Shown piece after piece: positions 36,072 to 45,043 of a DNA stretch of 64,000 bases. The notes under the pieces are model-generated. The model made no database searches. It was not told where the DNA came from and was given only the letters and a program-made list of their open reading frames with translations. The position numbers and the translations under genes were made by a program. The DNA comes from Rummeliibacillus stabekisii. Its GTDB lineage: Bacteria; Bacillota; Bacilli; Bacillales_A; Planococcaceae. Numbering within the stretch: position 1 is the first letter of the stretch; each line of letters begins with the position of its first letter. The DNA is taken from NCBI RefSeq assembly GCF_007988965.1, contig NZ_BJVD01000001.1, forward strand, positions 372,001 to 436,000, given 5' to 3'.

Positions 36072-36410
36072 ATGAGAATACTAGTTTCCGCACTGATTAT
36101 TATTATTTGTGCTTATTTTATAAAAGTAGATTTAATCGAAGGTACTGTTTCTAAAGCAGATTTTTATAAAAATCAGCCAGAGCCAGTTTGTACGAAAACA
36201 GATGAAATCCAAACTATTAAAGTTACCGTAGCGTTAGGCGATACATGGGAATCTTTATTTGCCTTGTACCCTGCAGAAGATATGAATTTTGCGGATCGTC
36301 TAGAATTGGTCTATAAATTCAATCCCCATCTATTAAAGCAAAGCTTTAAAGAGAACGAACAAGTGGTTCTACCTTATCGTATAAAAGCCAACAACAACTG
36401 CACAAACTAG
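36072..36410 (+). CDS. yqfZ: LysM-like secreted protein YqfZ
   Basis: 112 residues. N-terminal signal anchor MRILVSALIIIICAYF, then a LysM-like domain (about 50-105) with VTVALGDTWESLFALYP, FADRLELVYKFNPHLLKQSF and EQVVLPYRI. Two cysteines at CTKTDE and NNNCTN could form a disulfide. ATG 36072 has AAGGAGGG seven bases upstream. Directly ahead of ispG as yqfZ is in B. subtilis, where it is a LysM protein tied to sporulation; if this lineage does not sporulate, the role must differ. Confidence 0.72.
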   Translation: MRILVSALIIIICAYFIKVDLIEGTVSKADFYKNQPEPVCTKTDEIQTIKVTVALGDTWESLFALYPAEDMNFADRLELVYKFNPHLLKQSFKENEQVVLPYRIKANNNCTN

Positions 36411-36506
36411 GTAAACAATGTTTCTCTCTTGTCATTTCCTTTTGAACACTGCTAAAATAGTGTACAGTAAGGCTTTTTAAATAGCCTATGAAGGAGAGAG
36501 TAATTC

Positions 36507-37622
36507 ATGAATGAAATCACGCACCGTTCGAATACACGGAAAGTTCGTGTTGGTGATTTAACAATTGGCGGAAGCAATGAAGTAATCATCCAAAGTATGA
36601 CAACGACAAAAACGCATGATGTGGAAGCGACTGTCGCAGAAATACTGCGTTTGGAAGAAGCAGGCTGCCAGATTGTCCGTGTTGCATGTCCTGATGAACG
36701 AGCAGCGAATGCATTAGCTGATATTAAAAAACGAATTCATATACCGCTTGTAGCGGATATACATTTTGACTATAAACTAGCATTAAAAGCAATTGAAGCT
36801 GGCGTTGATAAAATTCGTATTAACCCCGGCAATATTGGCCGTAAAGAAAAAGTTGAAGCTGTTGTAAATGCAGCGAAAGCAAAAGGTATTCCTATCCGTA
36901 TAGGTGTAAATGCTGGATCCTTGGAACGTAAAATCATTGATAAATATGGCTACCCTACTGCTGACGGTATGGTAGAAAGTGCTCTTCACCATATAAAAAT
37001 TTTAGAAGACCTTGATTTCCATGATATTATCGTTTCCATGAAAGCTTCTGATGTTAATTTAGCGATAGAAGCATATGAAAAAGCCTCTCGTGCTTTCGAT
37101 TATCCGCTTCATTTAGGCATTACTGAGTCAGGTACTTTATTCTCAGGAACTATCAAGTCAGCTGCTGGCTTAGGTGCTATCCTTTCAAAAGGAATCGGGA
37201 ATACACTCCGTATTTCTTTGAGCGCTGACCCTGTAGAAGAAATTAAAGTAGCAAGAGAATTGTTAAAATCTTTCGGGCTTGCTTCAAATATACCGACTTT
37301 GATTTCATGCCCTACTTGCGGACGTATTGAAATCGATTTAATTTCCATCGCAAATGAGGTAGAAGAATATTTGCAAACAATCAAAGCTCCTATTAAAGTA
37401 TCTGTGCTTGGTTGTGCAGTAAACGGACCTGGCGAAGCACGTGAAGCTGATATTGGTATTGCTGGTGCTCGTGGAGAAGGCTTATTATTCCGCCACGGGA
37501 AGACAGTCCGCAAAGTACCTGAAGAAACAATGGTAGAAGAATTGAAAAAAGAAATTGACATTTTAGCGGAAGAATATTACCAAAAACAAGCAGCAGAAAA
37601 AGCTGCGAATGTGCAACTTTAA
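36507..37622 (+). CDS. ispG: 4-hydroxy-3-methylbut-2-enyl diphosphate synthase
   Basis: Iron-sulfur enzyme of the MEP isoprenoid pathway, 371 residues. N-terminal TIM barrel ([43 protein letters not shown]) and a C-terminal cluster domain with SCPTCGR and [11 protein letters not shown] supplying three Cys and the Glu ligand. Start ATG 36507 behind GGAGAG. The partner IspH, the last enzyme of the pathway, is at 62336-63307 in this window. Confidence 0.97.
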   Translation: MNEITHRSNTRKVRVGDLTIGGSNEVIIQSMTTTKTHDVEATVAEILRLEEAGCQIVRVACPDERAANALADIKKRIHIPLVADIHFDYKLALKAIEAGVDKIRINPGNIGRKEKVEAVVNAAKAKGIPIRIGVNAGSLERKIIDKYGYPTADGMVESALHHIKILEDLDFHDIIVSMKASDVNLAIEAYEKASRAFDYPLHLGITESGTLFSGTIKSAAGLGAILSKGIGNTLRISLSADPVEEIKVARELLKSFGLASNIPTLISCPTCGRIEIDLISIANEVEEYLQTIKAPIKVSVLGCAVNGPGEAREADIGIAGARGEGLLFRHGKTVRKVPEETMVEELKKEIDILAEEYYQKQAAEKAANVQL

Positions 37623-37644
37623 CCGTTTGGAGGGCGAACTGACT

Positions 37645-38217
37645 ATGGAGAAGAAATATAGTTTTGGCATAGATATAGATGGTACCGTAACAACTCCAGA
37701 GTTTCTATTGCCCCATATTAATAAAGCATTTAACAGAAATTTATTATTAGATGATGTCACTCAATATGATTTAACAAAAGTATTGAATATAGATGCTCAA
37801 ACTTTCTATGACTGGTATCGTAAAGAAGAACTTAATATGTACAGCAATCCTCCAGTCCAGCTCGAAGCTCAGCGGATTCTTTCAAAATGGCATAATGATG
37901 TAATGCTAAACTTTATAACTGCACGAGAGGAAAATTCTCGAGAGGTTACAGATCTCTGGTTCAAAACGAACTTACTTCCTTATGATTTACTAGAAATAGT
38001 TGGAAATACAGATAAAGTAATCGCAGCTAAGAAACATGGCGTCCATCTTTTCATGGAAGATAAGCATGATAATGCAGTACGTATACATGAGGAATTAAAG
38101 ATACCTGTCTTACTTTTCGATGCTCCATATAATCGTGATACGATCCCTGATGGTGTCATCCGTGTCCAAAATTGGACTGAAGCAGAAAACTGGGTCAAAA
38201 AAGAGTTCGGCATCTAA
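37645..38217 (+). CDS. yqfW: HAD-family nucleotidase YqfW
   Basis: 190 residues of 5'(3')-deoxyribonucleotidase-like HAD fold. Motif I GIDIDGTVTTPEF (nucleophile and acid Asp), motif II NFITAREENSRE, motif III HLFMEDKHDNA. ATG 37645 is chosen for GGAGGG about ten bases upstream. Follows ispG directly and may be cotranscribed with it. Substrate not known. Confidence 0.85.
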   Translation: MEKKYSFGIDIDGTVTTPEFLLPHINKAFNRNLLLDDVTQYDLTKVLNIDAQTFYDWYRKEELNMYSNPPVQLEAQRILSKWHNDVMLNFITAREENSREVTDLWFKTNLLPYDLLEIVGNTDKVIAAKKHGVHLFMEDKHDNAVRIHEELKIPVLLFDAPYNRDTIPDGVIRVQNWTEAENWVKKEFGI

Positions 38218-38223
38218 ACAAAA

Positions 38224-38264
38224 CAAGAGCGAAAGAACAAACCAATTGTTCTTTCGCTCTTTTT
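38224..38264. terminator. Bidirectional terminator after yqfW
   Basis: A 16-pair perfect stem AAGAGCGAAAGAACAA / TTGTTCTTTCGCTCTT with ACCAA loop, then TTTT. The right arm touches the stop of the convergent lipoprotein gene. Confidence 0.92.
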
Positions 38265-38745
38265 AAAATTTTACACCTAGCAGTTTTTTCATTTCCTCTA
38301 ACTTCTTAGGTTCTTTTTTCACAGACATATATGTCATTTCTTTTTTCATCGTATCCTGGAAAAAAAGCGTCCCATCTTTTAGCATATATATTTTATAAGT
38401 TAATTTATCCATTTTTTCCGTATCACCAAGTGCCACAATATAGCTTCCATGCTTGTCTAGTTGCTTTACTATAGATGCTTGTTTTTCTGTTTTGGGTACC
38501 ATTACAACACTCCGATTCACCAGTCGAATGAAGTCTTGAACTTTTGCAGGTTCTTTAATCAATTTGCCTGTCTTTTCAGTAGATACCCCTTGATCATTTA
38601 CACCTTGAATATAAAGATATTTATAAAATTCGGTTTTCGGTATAATAATTTCACGAGTATTTACTTTAGACTTTCCTTCTCCGCCACAACCAGTAAGCAC
38701 CATTATAACAGCTAGCATACATACAACAACTTTGATTATTTTCAT
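38263..38745 (-). CDS. Lipoprotein of unknown function
   Basis: 160 residues. Lipobox LTGCGGEG with Cys19 marks a secreted, lipid-anchored protein. Mature part is basic with alternating hydrophobic residues (TREIIIPKTEFYKYLYIQG, TYKIYMLKDGTLFFQD). No family recognised. ATG 38745 is chosen because GAGAGGGG lies upstream and the lipoprotein signal starts there. Confidence 0.75.
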   Translation of the reverse strand: MKIIKVVVCMLAVIMVLTGCGGEGKSKVNTREIIIPKTEFYKYLYIQGVNDQGVSTEKTGKLIKEPAKVQDFIRLVNRSVVMVPKTEKQASIVKQLDKHGSYIVALGDTEKMDKLTYKIYMLKDGTLFFQDTMKKEMTYMSVKKEPKKLEEMKKLLGVKF

Positions 38746-38959
38746 ATTAGGCCCCTCTCTTTCCTTTGCCACTTGTCGTACCTAATTATACAAGAGATTC
38801 CAAAGAAAAGATGGTTATGATTAAAGTTGTAACAAGATTGGCAAACCTATTGAAAAAGCGCTTACAGAATTTTTATTTTGCAGGTTTCAAACTTTATTGT
38901 TTTGATAGACTGCACTATAATATTATATATAGAAAACAAAAAGGAAGTGGTGGGAAGTA

Positions 38960-39184
38960 ATGATGAGTTGGCAGTATTTGTTCAATTTATTTATGAATTG
39001 CTTTATATTCCTCTTCTTCATCCAATATATTTGCTCAATCTTTAAAGCTTCTCGTAAAAGCGGTCTTTCCAAAATATTAATAAATTGCCTTGTCATATCT
39101 GCCCTTGTCCTTTTGTCCCTCCCTATACTGGAAGAGTGCGACATCAATTTAGGTTATGTTATTGAATTCCCTTTTGATGATTAA
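38960..39184 (+). CDS. Small membrane protein of unknown function
   Basis: 74 residues with two hydrophobic segments (8-26 and 42-58) and an acidic end (ECDINLGYVIEFPFDD). The start region GGAAGTGGTGGGAAGTAATG has a usable ribosome site, and a terminator-like hairpin follows 64 bases after the stop. No family recognised; moderate confidence that it is real. Confidence 0.45.
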   Translation: MMSWQYLFNLFMNCFIFLFFIQYICSIFKASRKSGLSKILINCLVISALVLLSLPILEECDINLGYVIEFPFDD

Positions 39185-39245
39185 GTAAATTTTCAATTGG
39201 AGAAACAGCTATTTTAAGATGCTAACACATAATTTTAAAATCACA

Positions 39246-39288
39246 AAAGCAATCTTCTGCTTAACAGCAGATGGTTGCTCTTTTTATG
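39246..39288 (+). terminator. Terminator upstream of the ZIP transporter gene
   Basis: AGCAATC-TTCTGC pairs with GCAGA-TGGTTGCT around TTAACA, followed by CTTTTT. Ends the small membrane gene upstream. Confidence 0.7.
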
Positions 39289-39350
39289 TCTTGATTGTTT
39301 CAATTCCTGTTTGTTCAGGGTATTGGTCCTCAAGTAAAGGAGTGGTTAAT

Positions 39351-40079
39351 ATGTGGCATGCCGCATTTTGGGGAGCAGTGTCAGGTTCAGCTGTCCTGCT
39401 AGGCGCTTTAGGCGCATTATTCTTACCAATTAAAAATAGATGGATCGGTTTTATTATGGCATTTGGGACCGGTGTATTAATGGGTGCCGCAACTTTCGAA
39501 TTGCTTGAGGATTCGGCTCATGATGGTGGTGTAAAAGCAACAGGAATCGGTTTCTTAATAGGTGCTATAGTATTTACTATTTTTGATTATTTGGTATCTA
39601 ATAAAGGAAAGATTCAGCGTAAACGATCGCAAGGTGATCTAGCAGCATCAAGCGGATTAGCTATTTTTGCAGGTACTATTATGGATGCAATACCTGAATC
39701 TATCATGATTGGCGCTAGCCTCATCGGACAGCAAAGTGTCAGTTCCCTCCTAGTTGTTTCTATTTTTATCAGTAATATCCCAGAAGGTCTTTCAAGCACA
39801 ACAGGTATGAAAAAAAGCAACTATTCAACTGCGAAAATAATTTGGTTATGGATTGCAGTTTTAGCTATTTCGACATTTGCGTCATGGGCAGGGTTTTTCT
39901 TCTTAGACGATGTGTCTGCTGCTACCCAATCAGCAATTGCTGCATTTGCAGGTGGTGGTATAGTAGCCATGATTGCTTCAACAATGATGCCGGAAGCCTA
40001 TGAAGAAAGCGGACCAATTACTGGATTGATTGCAGCCTGTGGTTTATTCATTGCTTTCTTGCTTGATCAATTCTCTTAA
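39351..40079 (+). CDS. ZIP-family divalent metal transporter
   Basis: 242 residues, about eight membrane helices. The ZIP metal site is split between helices: TIMDAIPESIMIGASL and ISNIPEGLSSTTGMKK, both with the P-E pair. An N-terminal glycine-rich segment (AVLLGALGALFLP) is typical. ATG 39351 is chosen for AAAGGAGTGG upstream; the longer frame would begin inside the preceding terminator. Likely zinc or other M2+ uptake. No Zur box was seen upstream although zur and znu genes lie 3 kb away. Confidence 0.88.
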   Translation: MWHAAFWGAVSGSAVLLGALGALFLPIKNRWIGFIMAFGTGVLMGAATFELLEDSAHDGGVKATGIGFLIGAIVFTIFDYLVSNKGKIQRKRSQGDLAASSGLAIFAGTIMDAIPESIMIGASLIGQQSVSSLLVVSIFISNIPEGLSSTTGMKKSNYSTAKIIWLWIAVLAISTFASWAGFFFLDDVSAATQSAIAAFAGGGIVAMIASTMMPEAYEESGPITGLIAACGLFIAFLLDQFS

Positions 40080-40085
40080 TTTAAT

Positions 40086-40122
40086 TGCCGCTCACTCTTC
40101 GGATGTTTGCGGCTTCATTTTG
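40086..40122 (+). terminator. Weak terminator after the ZIP gene
   Basis: GCCGC...GCGGC with short extra pairing (CAC/ATG region) followed by TTCATTTT. The 190 bases after it to the next gene are AT-rich with no other feature seen. Confidence 0.45.
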
Positions 40123-40309
40123 TGTTTTATACTGCCCTTCCCTTTAACTCCATTCTAATTCACTACTATAATAGAAATTTACCTAGTAGAACTATTATTA
40201 AACAATACTTTTTACACATAAACCTTCAAATTATTTATAAATTTTAGTTTGATTTATTCATAAAAATAACTTATTATAAATAGGAATAATTTCGAAGGAG
40301 TAAAAACGA

Positions 40310-40618
40310 ATGAAAAAGACCCTACAAATTGGTATAGCTGCAGCTTTAGCAACAACAACGTTTTTTGGTGCTACAATCACTAAAAATGATGAAAATGTTC
40401 AAGCTCGTAGTATCTATTCAAATTGCACCGCTTTTAACGGAAAATACGCTCACGGAGTGAAAGTTTCGGCTAAAACGAAAAATACAGTACACAAGCGCAA
40501 TGGCAGCATAGTTTATGAATACTCACGCGCATATGTTTCCGCAAGTATTTACAAAAAAGCCATGAAACAAAACCGTGATTTGGATAGAGATAGAGATGGA
40601 ATAGCTTGTGAACGCTAA
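40310..40618 (+). CDS. Secreted Excalibur-domain protein
   Basis: 102 residues. Signal peptide MKKTLQIGIAAALATTTFFG, then an Excalibur calcium-binding domain: NCTAFNGKYAHGV at the front and DLDRDRDGIACER at the end, with the D-x-D-x-D-G-I-A-C-E motif and paired cysteines. Such domains occur on surface nucleases and cell-wall proteins; this one is a stand-alone domain with a linker. Start ATG 40310 behind GAAGGAG. Own terminator follows. Confidence 0.88.
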   Translation: MKKTLQIGIAAALATTTFFGATITKNDENVQARSIYSNCTAFNGKYAHGVKVSAKTKNTVHKRNGSIVYEYSRAYVSASIYKKAMKQNRDLDRDRDGIACER

Positions 40619-40646
40619 AAATATCATATAACTTCTATTTAATTTA

Positions 40647-40678
40647 AAAGCCTGTCTCCGTATACGAGACAGGCTTTC
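40647..40678 (+). terminator. Terminator after the Excalibur gene
   Basis: AAAGCCTGTCTC / GAGACAGGCTTT perfect stem with CGTATAC loop. Confidence 0.9.
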
Positions 40679-40792
40679 ATTGTATTGTATATCTAATTTA
40701 AAAAACGTCTCTTTGTAGAAATAAAAATTTTTACGAAATCTTTGTAACGAAAAGGTGATTTTTTAGATATATGAGTTGAAAGGAGGTTAAAT

Positions 40793-41260
40793 ATGAACGA
40801 GTTAACGGAAATTTATGAAAAATATGGCGACCAAGTTTTTAAATATTTATATGTCTTATGCCGTAATACAGACATTGCAGAGGAACTGACACAAGAGACT
40901 TTTTATCAGGCTGTTCGTTCAATAGATAGTTATAATGGAAAATGCAAAATGTCAGTTTGGCTTTGTCAAATTGCAAAGTATACATACTATAAGTACGTGG
41001 ATAAGCAGGTTAAACAACCGCAATCATCTCACCTAACGAATCAAATACCCTCTGCAGAAAGTAATATTATTGAAAGTGAAAATAAAATTACACTTTACCG
41101 GAAAATACATTTGTTAGAAGAGCCATTTAAAGAAATTGTGTTACTTCGAATACTAGGTGCATTGTCGTTTAAAGAAATCGGAGAAATATATCAAAAAAAT
41201 GAGAATTGGGCAAGAGTTACTTTTTATCGTGCTAAAGTAAAATTAAAAGAGAGTGAGTGA
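40793..41260 (+). CDS. ECF-type sigma factor
   Basis: 155 residues. Sigma region 2 (VFKYLYVLCRNTDIAEELTQETFYQAVRSI, 13-45) with the core-binding and -10-reading helices, and region 4 HTH (LLRILGALSFKEIGEIYQKN, about 118-137). No region 1 or 3, so group IV. Start ATG 40793 behind AAAGGAGG. Its stop codon abuts the next gene, an anti-sigma factor. TGTAAC (40743) and GATATA (40766), 17 bases apart, could be a self-recognised promoter, but the leader would be only about 15 bases. Confidence 0.9.
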   Translation: MNELTEIYEKYGDQVFKYLYVLCRNTDIAEELTQETFYQAVRSIDSYNGKCKMSVWLCQIAKYTYYKYVDKQVKQPQSSHLTNQIPSAESNIIESENKITLYRKIHLLEEPFKEIVLLRILGALSFKEIGEIYQKNENWARVTFYRAKVKLKESE

Positions 41261-42109
41261 ATGTACATGAACAATGAATGTCCTATAGTGCATGATTTAT
41301 CATCATCCTATATTGACCAACTATGTAGTGAGGAAAGTTCAAGATTTATAGAACAGCATATAAGCACTTGTAAATCATGTGCAGAACTTTTAGAAGAAAT
41401 GCATAAAGAAATCGATATTCAGAAACAACAAGAATTCTCGAGTCGTTTAGAACAAAAGAAACCATTTCAAAAATTAGCGCGCTATTTTAATGCTCAGAAC
41501 AGATTCATGAAATTTTCAGGTTATTCGTTTTGGATTACACTTATTATTACTTTAGGTTTTTTTATAAACTCTGTAGGTGTATTTACACAAATTAATCGCG
41601 AGAAAGAAAAAGTACAACTAATAGACCAAGAACAACATGAGATCATGAAAAAATCCTTCTCACTATTAACAGATAGTTCACACATAGATACTAAAGCACT
41701 TCAAGATGTTTTCCAAGAATATAAAGGTAAATTAAAATTTCTAGCAGTATTTTCAGAGCAGAATATAGAGGATAATACAGTATTGAAAGAAGGTCCGACG
41801 TATACTTACCCTATTGACTATTCACAAGCAAAACTTATTATCGGAGAAAAAGGAAAGATTACACAACCAATCATTCCAAATAATTATGATATTGGTACAG
41901 TAGCTATGGCAGATGATCAATGGATAGTTCAATATGAATACAAGGAATCATATCTTAAAACAGTTGAAAATGCATTTCAAATTAAACACTATGCCCCTTC
42001 TTCTTGGACAGTATTTCAGATACCAATAACGTTAATGTTTATACCTATAATTCTCGCAACTTACTGGTTTATTCAAAAACGAATTATAAAACAAATGAAG
42101 AATAATTAA
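41261..42109 (+). CDS. Anti-sigma factor with zinc-binding domain
   Basis: 282 residues. N-terminal ZAS/zf-HC2 motif: HISTCKSC (H-x3-C-x2-C), which clamps the ECF sigma factor. Two membrane helices (about 88-108 and 252-270) enclose an extracellular sensor domain of about 140 residues with no recognised family (VFQEYKGKLKFLAVFSEQN, YPIDYSQAKLIIG). ATG 41261 or 41267 are both possible. The architecture is a membrane-bound anti-sigma factor that would release its partner on an envelope signal; the signal is unknown. Confidence 0.85.
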   Translation: MYMNNECPIVHDLSSSYIDQLCSEESSRFIEQHISTCKSCAELLEEMHKEIDIQKQQEFSSRLEQKKPFQKLARYFNAQNRFMKFSGYSFWITLIITLGFFINSVGVFTQINREKEKVQLIDQEQHEIMKKSFSLLTDSSHIDTKALQDVFQEYKGKLKFLAVFSEQNIEDNTVLKEGPTYTYPIDYSQAKLIIGEKGKITQPIIPNNYDIGTVAMADDQWIVQYEYKESYLKTVENAFQIKHYAPSSWTVFQIPITLMFIPIILATYWFIQKRIIKQMKNN

Positions 42110-42156
42110 ACTTATCTTAGGGTATTTAAAGATTAAGTTAGGAGTGTGAGAAAAAG

Positions 42157-42804
42157 ATGATATTAACTATTACACTTAAAGTTATTCTAGGCTTTATAGC
42201 ACTTATGATAGTAATTCGCTTAATGGGAAAAAAGGAACTCTCTGAAGTTACTCCTTTCGATATAGTCTTTTTATTGATGCTGGGGGGTATCCTTGAAGAA
42301 ACTCTTTATGATAACAAGGTACAGGTATGGCATTTTCTCTATGCAATTATTTTATGGACTGTACTGAGCCTTATGACAAATCTTGCTGTTAGGAAATATG
42401 ATAAATTACGTCCGTTTATTAAAGGAGAACCATCAATTCTTATAAATAAAGGTGTCTTAGATATAAAAGAATTAAAGAAAAATAAAATGGAAACTGAACA
42501 ATTGCTTTCCTTGCTTCGTCAGCAAGGGATTTTTTCTATTAGAGAAGTAAAATATGTGATTTTGGAACCCGGAGGTCAAATTAGTGTAATGAAGAAGGAT
42601 TCATCCGATCAAGTAACGACTGATACATTGCCTCGCCTGCTTATTGACGAGGGGCAAATCGTAAATAGAACATTAAATCAAATTAGAAAGAATGAACAAT
42701 GGGTCATTAAACTATTAAAAAAAGAAGGCTACGAGGATATTAAAAAAGTTTACTATGCAGAATGGTCTGAAGGTAAAGGCCTTTATGTTCAATGCAACGA
42801 ATAG
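42157..42804 (+). CDS. DUF421 (YetF-like) membrane protein
   Basis: 215 residues. Three N-terminal membrane helices with IRLMGKKELSEVTPFDIVFLLMLG, the family's signature, then a cytoplasmic domain starting IKGEPSILINKGVLD and including MKKD and EGQIVNRTLNQI. Start ATG 42157 behind GGAGTG, 47 bases after the anti-sigma gene, so it may belong to the same ECF regulon. Function unproven. Confidence 0.85.
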   Translation: MILTITLKVILGFIALMIVIRLMGKKELSEVTPFDIVFLLMLGGILEETLYDNKVQVWHFLYAIILWTVLSLMTNLAVRKYDKLRPFIKGEPSILINKGVLDIKELKKNKMETEQLLSLLRQQGIFSIREVKYVILEPGGQISVMKKDSSDQVTTDTLPRLLIDEGQIVNRTLNQIRKNEQWVIKLLKKEGYEDIKKVYYAEWSEGKGLYVQCNE

Positions 42805-42864
42805 TTAGTGCTGAAAGAGGATAATAGATTAGGAAATTAGGAAAATTAATAAATATAAAACAAC

Positions 42865-42898
42865 AAAAGCCTGTCAACCTTGTTATGACAGGCTTTCC
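42865..42898. terminator. Terminator overlapping the zur stop codon
   Basis: AAAGCCTGTC / GACAGGCTTT stem. The right arm codes for the last residues of Zur (ESLS), so the hairpin is built into the gene end, as at yqhP. Confidence 0.82.
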
Positions 42899-43308
42899 GC
42901 TACACATTCGGGACATTTTCCGTAAATTTCAAATTTATGACTATCAATTTCATAACCAGGCAACTGTTCTTGTAACATATCCATTGGGCAAAGGTGAATT
43001 TCTTTAATATTGCCGCATACCATACAAATGAAATGGTGATGATGGTGTTCGGTTTCACATTGCATACGGAAGTGACGTTCACTATTAAGCTCGGTTTCTT
43101 CCAGTATACCTAGATCCACAAATGTTGCTAGATTGCGATAAATAGTATCAAAGCTCATGCCAGGATAATCCTTCTTCATCACATCCAACAAATCTCTTGC
43201 AGTTAAATATTTACCCGTTTTCGTGAACATGTCTAAAATCTGTTCACGTTTATCCGTTTTTTTGTAGCCACTTTCCTTCAGAATATCCCATGCTTTCGAT
43301 ATATTCAT
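42883..43308 (-). CDS. zur: Zinc uptake regulator Zur (Fur family)
   Basis: 141 residues. N-terminal winged helix ([15 protein letters not shown], then [13 protein letters not shown] recognition helix) and dimer domain with regulatory metal site [17 protein letters not shown]. Structural zinc is held by two CxxC pairs (CMVC, CPEC). It ends the znuC-znuB-zur operon. A Zur box ahead of znuC supports the zinc, rather than iron, assignment. Confidence 0.93.
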   Translation of the reverse strand: MNISKAWDILKESGYKKTDKREQILDMFTKTGKYLTARDLLDVMKKDYPGMSFDTIYRNLATFVDLGILEETELNSERHFRMQCETEHHHHHFICMVCGNIKEIHLCPMDMLQEQLPGYEIDSHKFEIYGKCPECVAESLS

Positions 43309-43320
43309 GAGAATGCCTCC

Positions 43321-44172
43321 TTAACTCTTTTTCGCACGAATAGCTATAGCAGCTTTCTTTCCGACAATGACGAATAGTAAAATGAAGATAGATGTCACTA
43401 CGATTGTTCCGCCTGGTGCCAAGTTTAAATAGAAGGCTGAAATCAAACCAATCATAACAGCCAACTCCCCAAACAAAATTGCAAAGAAAATCGTTTGTTT
43501 AAATCCTTTGGCAATGCGGAGACTTGCAGCCACTGGCAATGTAATAAGTGATGACACCAGTAAAATTCCGACAATCCGCATACTTGCTGCAATGACTAAT
43601 GCCGTCACAATCATAAAAAGAAAATGAATCCATTTTGCAGGAAGTCCGCTTGCTTTCGCATATTCCTCATCAAATGATAAAACAAATAGCTCTTTATAAA
43701 AGAAATAAACAAAAACAACTACTAAAATAGCGATCGATAGGACTACCCAAAGATCCTGTCTACTTACAGCTGATACAGATCCAAATAAATAACTGAATAA
43801 ATCAGTACTAAAACCTTGTGCAAGAGAAATAAAGATTGCACTAACACCAAGGCCAGCCGACATAATAATAGGAATAGCCAATTCTTCAAAATGCTTATAT
43901 AAACGACGTAAACGTTCAATTACCATTGAACCGCCGACAGCAGACAGAATTCCTAAATAAATCGGATTTAATAAAGCCAATGCTGAGAATGTTTGGCTGA
44001 GATATAAGCTTCCAGCTATTCCGGCTAAAGTTACATGGCTTAACGCATCTGCAATTACAGATAATCGACGTACTACAATGAAAACTCCTAATAACGGAGC
44101 GATTACGCCAATAATCATGCCTGACAGAAATGCATTTTGTAAAAAATCATAATGCAATATAGATGAAATCAT
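43321..44172 (-). CDS. znuB: Zinc ABC transporter permease
   Basis: 283 residues, ABC-3 family with about eight membrane helices. Conserved GVFIVVRRLSVIADALSHVTLAG near the N-terminus and ASGLPAKWIHFLFMIVTALV. Overlaps znuC by one base (ATGA-type junction at 44172). Imports zinc or manganese; zinc is favoured by the neighbours. Confidence 0.92.
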   Translation of the reverse strand: MISSILHYDFLQNAFLSGMIIGVIAPLLGVFIVVRRLSVIADALSHVTLAGIAGSLYLSQTFSALALLNPIYLGILSAVGGSMVIERLRRLYKHFEELAIPIIMSAGLGVSAIFISLAQGFSTDLFSYLFGSVSAVSRQDLWVVLSIAILVVVFVYFFYKELFVLSFDEEYAKASGLPAKWIHFLFMIVTALVIAASMRIVGILLVSSLITLPVAASLRIAKGFKQTIFFAILFGELAVMIGLISAFYLNLAPGGTIVVTSIFILLFVIVGKKAAIAIRAKKS

Positions 44173-44939
44173 TATTTATTCTCCTTCTTCATATGAGGAA
44201 GTTGGCGTACCGAATGGCCATACCATTCATTACGCTGATCTGCTGATATCGAATCATAGTTATCTTTATAGCCATGAAAATGAATCGTTTTGTTTAAACA
44301 TGCAACATGGCTGATCGTATCCGTCAGTGTGTCCACATCATGTGTTACCAAAATCATTGTAATTCGCAGTTCCTCATTTAAATGATAGAGCATATCATAG
44401 AATGACTGTACATTTTCGTAGTCTATTCCGACAGTTGGCTCATCTAGAATAAGCAGTTTTGGTTCTGCAATCAGCGCCCGTGCTATAAATACACGTTGTT
44501 GCTGGCCTCCTGAAAGCTCGCCTATATTGCGATTTGCAAATTGTTCCATGCCTACAGCATGCAATGCCTCGAACACTCGCTCTTCTTTATTGGGAAGATG
44601 TCTTTTGAACAATCCAATTTTTTTAGTTAGGCCGCTTGCTACTACTTCTTTTACTGTTGCTGGGAAACCCGCATTAAATGAATTCGATTTTTGCGACACA
44701 TAACCGATCCACTCTCGATGTTTAAATGATGTACTCTTTTCCCCGAACAGTTTTACAGAGCCCTTTGTTGGCTTTAATAGGCCCAAGATAATTTTAAGCA
44801 GTGTAGATTTGCCAGAGCCATTTGGACCCAGCAACGCAAGAAAGTCGCCTTCTCGCACAACAAGCGATATATTATGTAACACTTCCTGATATTCATACTG
44901 AAACGAAACATCTTCTAGTTCTATTAATGGCTGTTTCAA
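44172..44939 (-). CDS. znuC: Zinc ABC transporter ATP-binding protein
   Basis: 255 residues. Walker A GPNGSGKST, Q-loop YVSQKSNSFNAGFPATVKE (typical of the metal ABC-3 group), signature LSGGQQQRV, Walker B LLILDEPTVGID, H-loop THDVD. Starts at TTG 44939. The solute-binding ZnuA is not in the window. Confidence 0.93.
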   Translation of the reverse strand: MKQPLIELEDVSFQYEYQEVLHNISLVVREGDFLALLGPNGSGKSTLLKIILGLLKPTKGSVKLFGEKSTSFKHREWIGYVSQKSNSFNAGFPATVKEVVASGLTKKIGLFKRHLPNKEERVFEALHAVGMEQFANRNIGELSGGQQQRVFIARALIAEPKLLILDEPTVGIDYENVQSFYDMLYHLNEELRITMILVTHDVDTLTDTISHVACLNKTIHFHGYKDNYDSISADQRNEWYGHSVRQLPHMKKENK

Positions 44940-44956
44940 TTAGCCTCACTTCTTTC

Positions 44957-44981
44957 TAATTCATAATCATTACGATTTATG
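44957..44981 (-). promoter_or_regulatory. Zur box upstream of znuC
   Basis: On the minus strand the site reads AAATCGTAATGATTATGAAT, agreeing with the Bacillus Zur consensus AAATCGTAATNATTACGATTT at nearly all positions, with the right half degenerate. It lies about 20 bases ahead of the TTG start, over the likely promoter, so zinc-bound Zur should repress the operon. Confidence 0.82.
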
Positions 44982-45043
44982 TCAAATAGTATAGCGAATT
45001 GAAGGTGCTTTGTAAAGACAATTACATTAAAGGGGATAAGCGA

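Noticed and set aside
38766-38960. 64-codon frame ahead of the small membrane gene at 38960
   Set aside because: No ribosome site, and it overlaps the presumed promoter of the lipoprotein gene; the downstream frame is the better candidate.
39219-39350. Longer N-terminus for the ZIP transporter
   Set aside because: The extra 44 codons run through an intrinsic terminator, and ATG 39351 has its own ribosome site.
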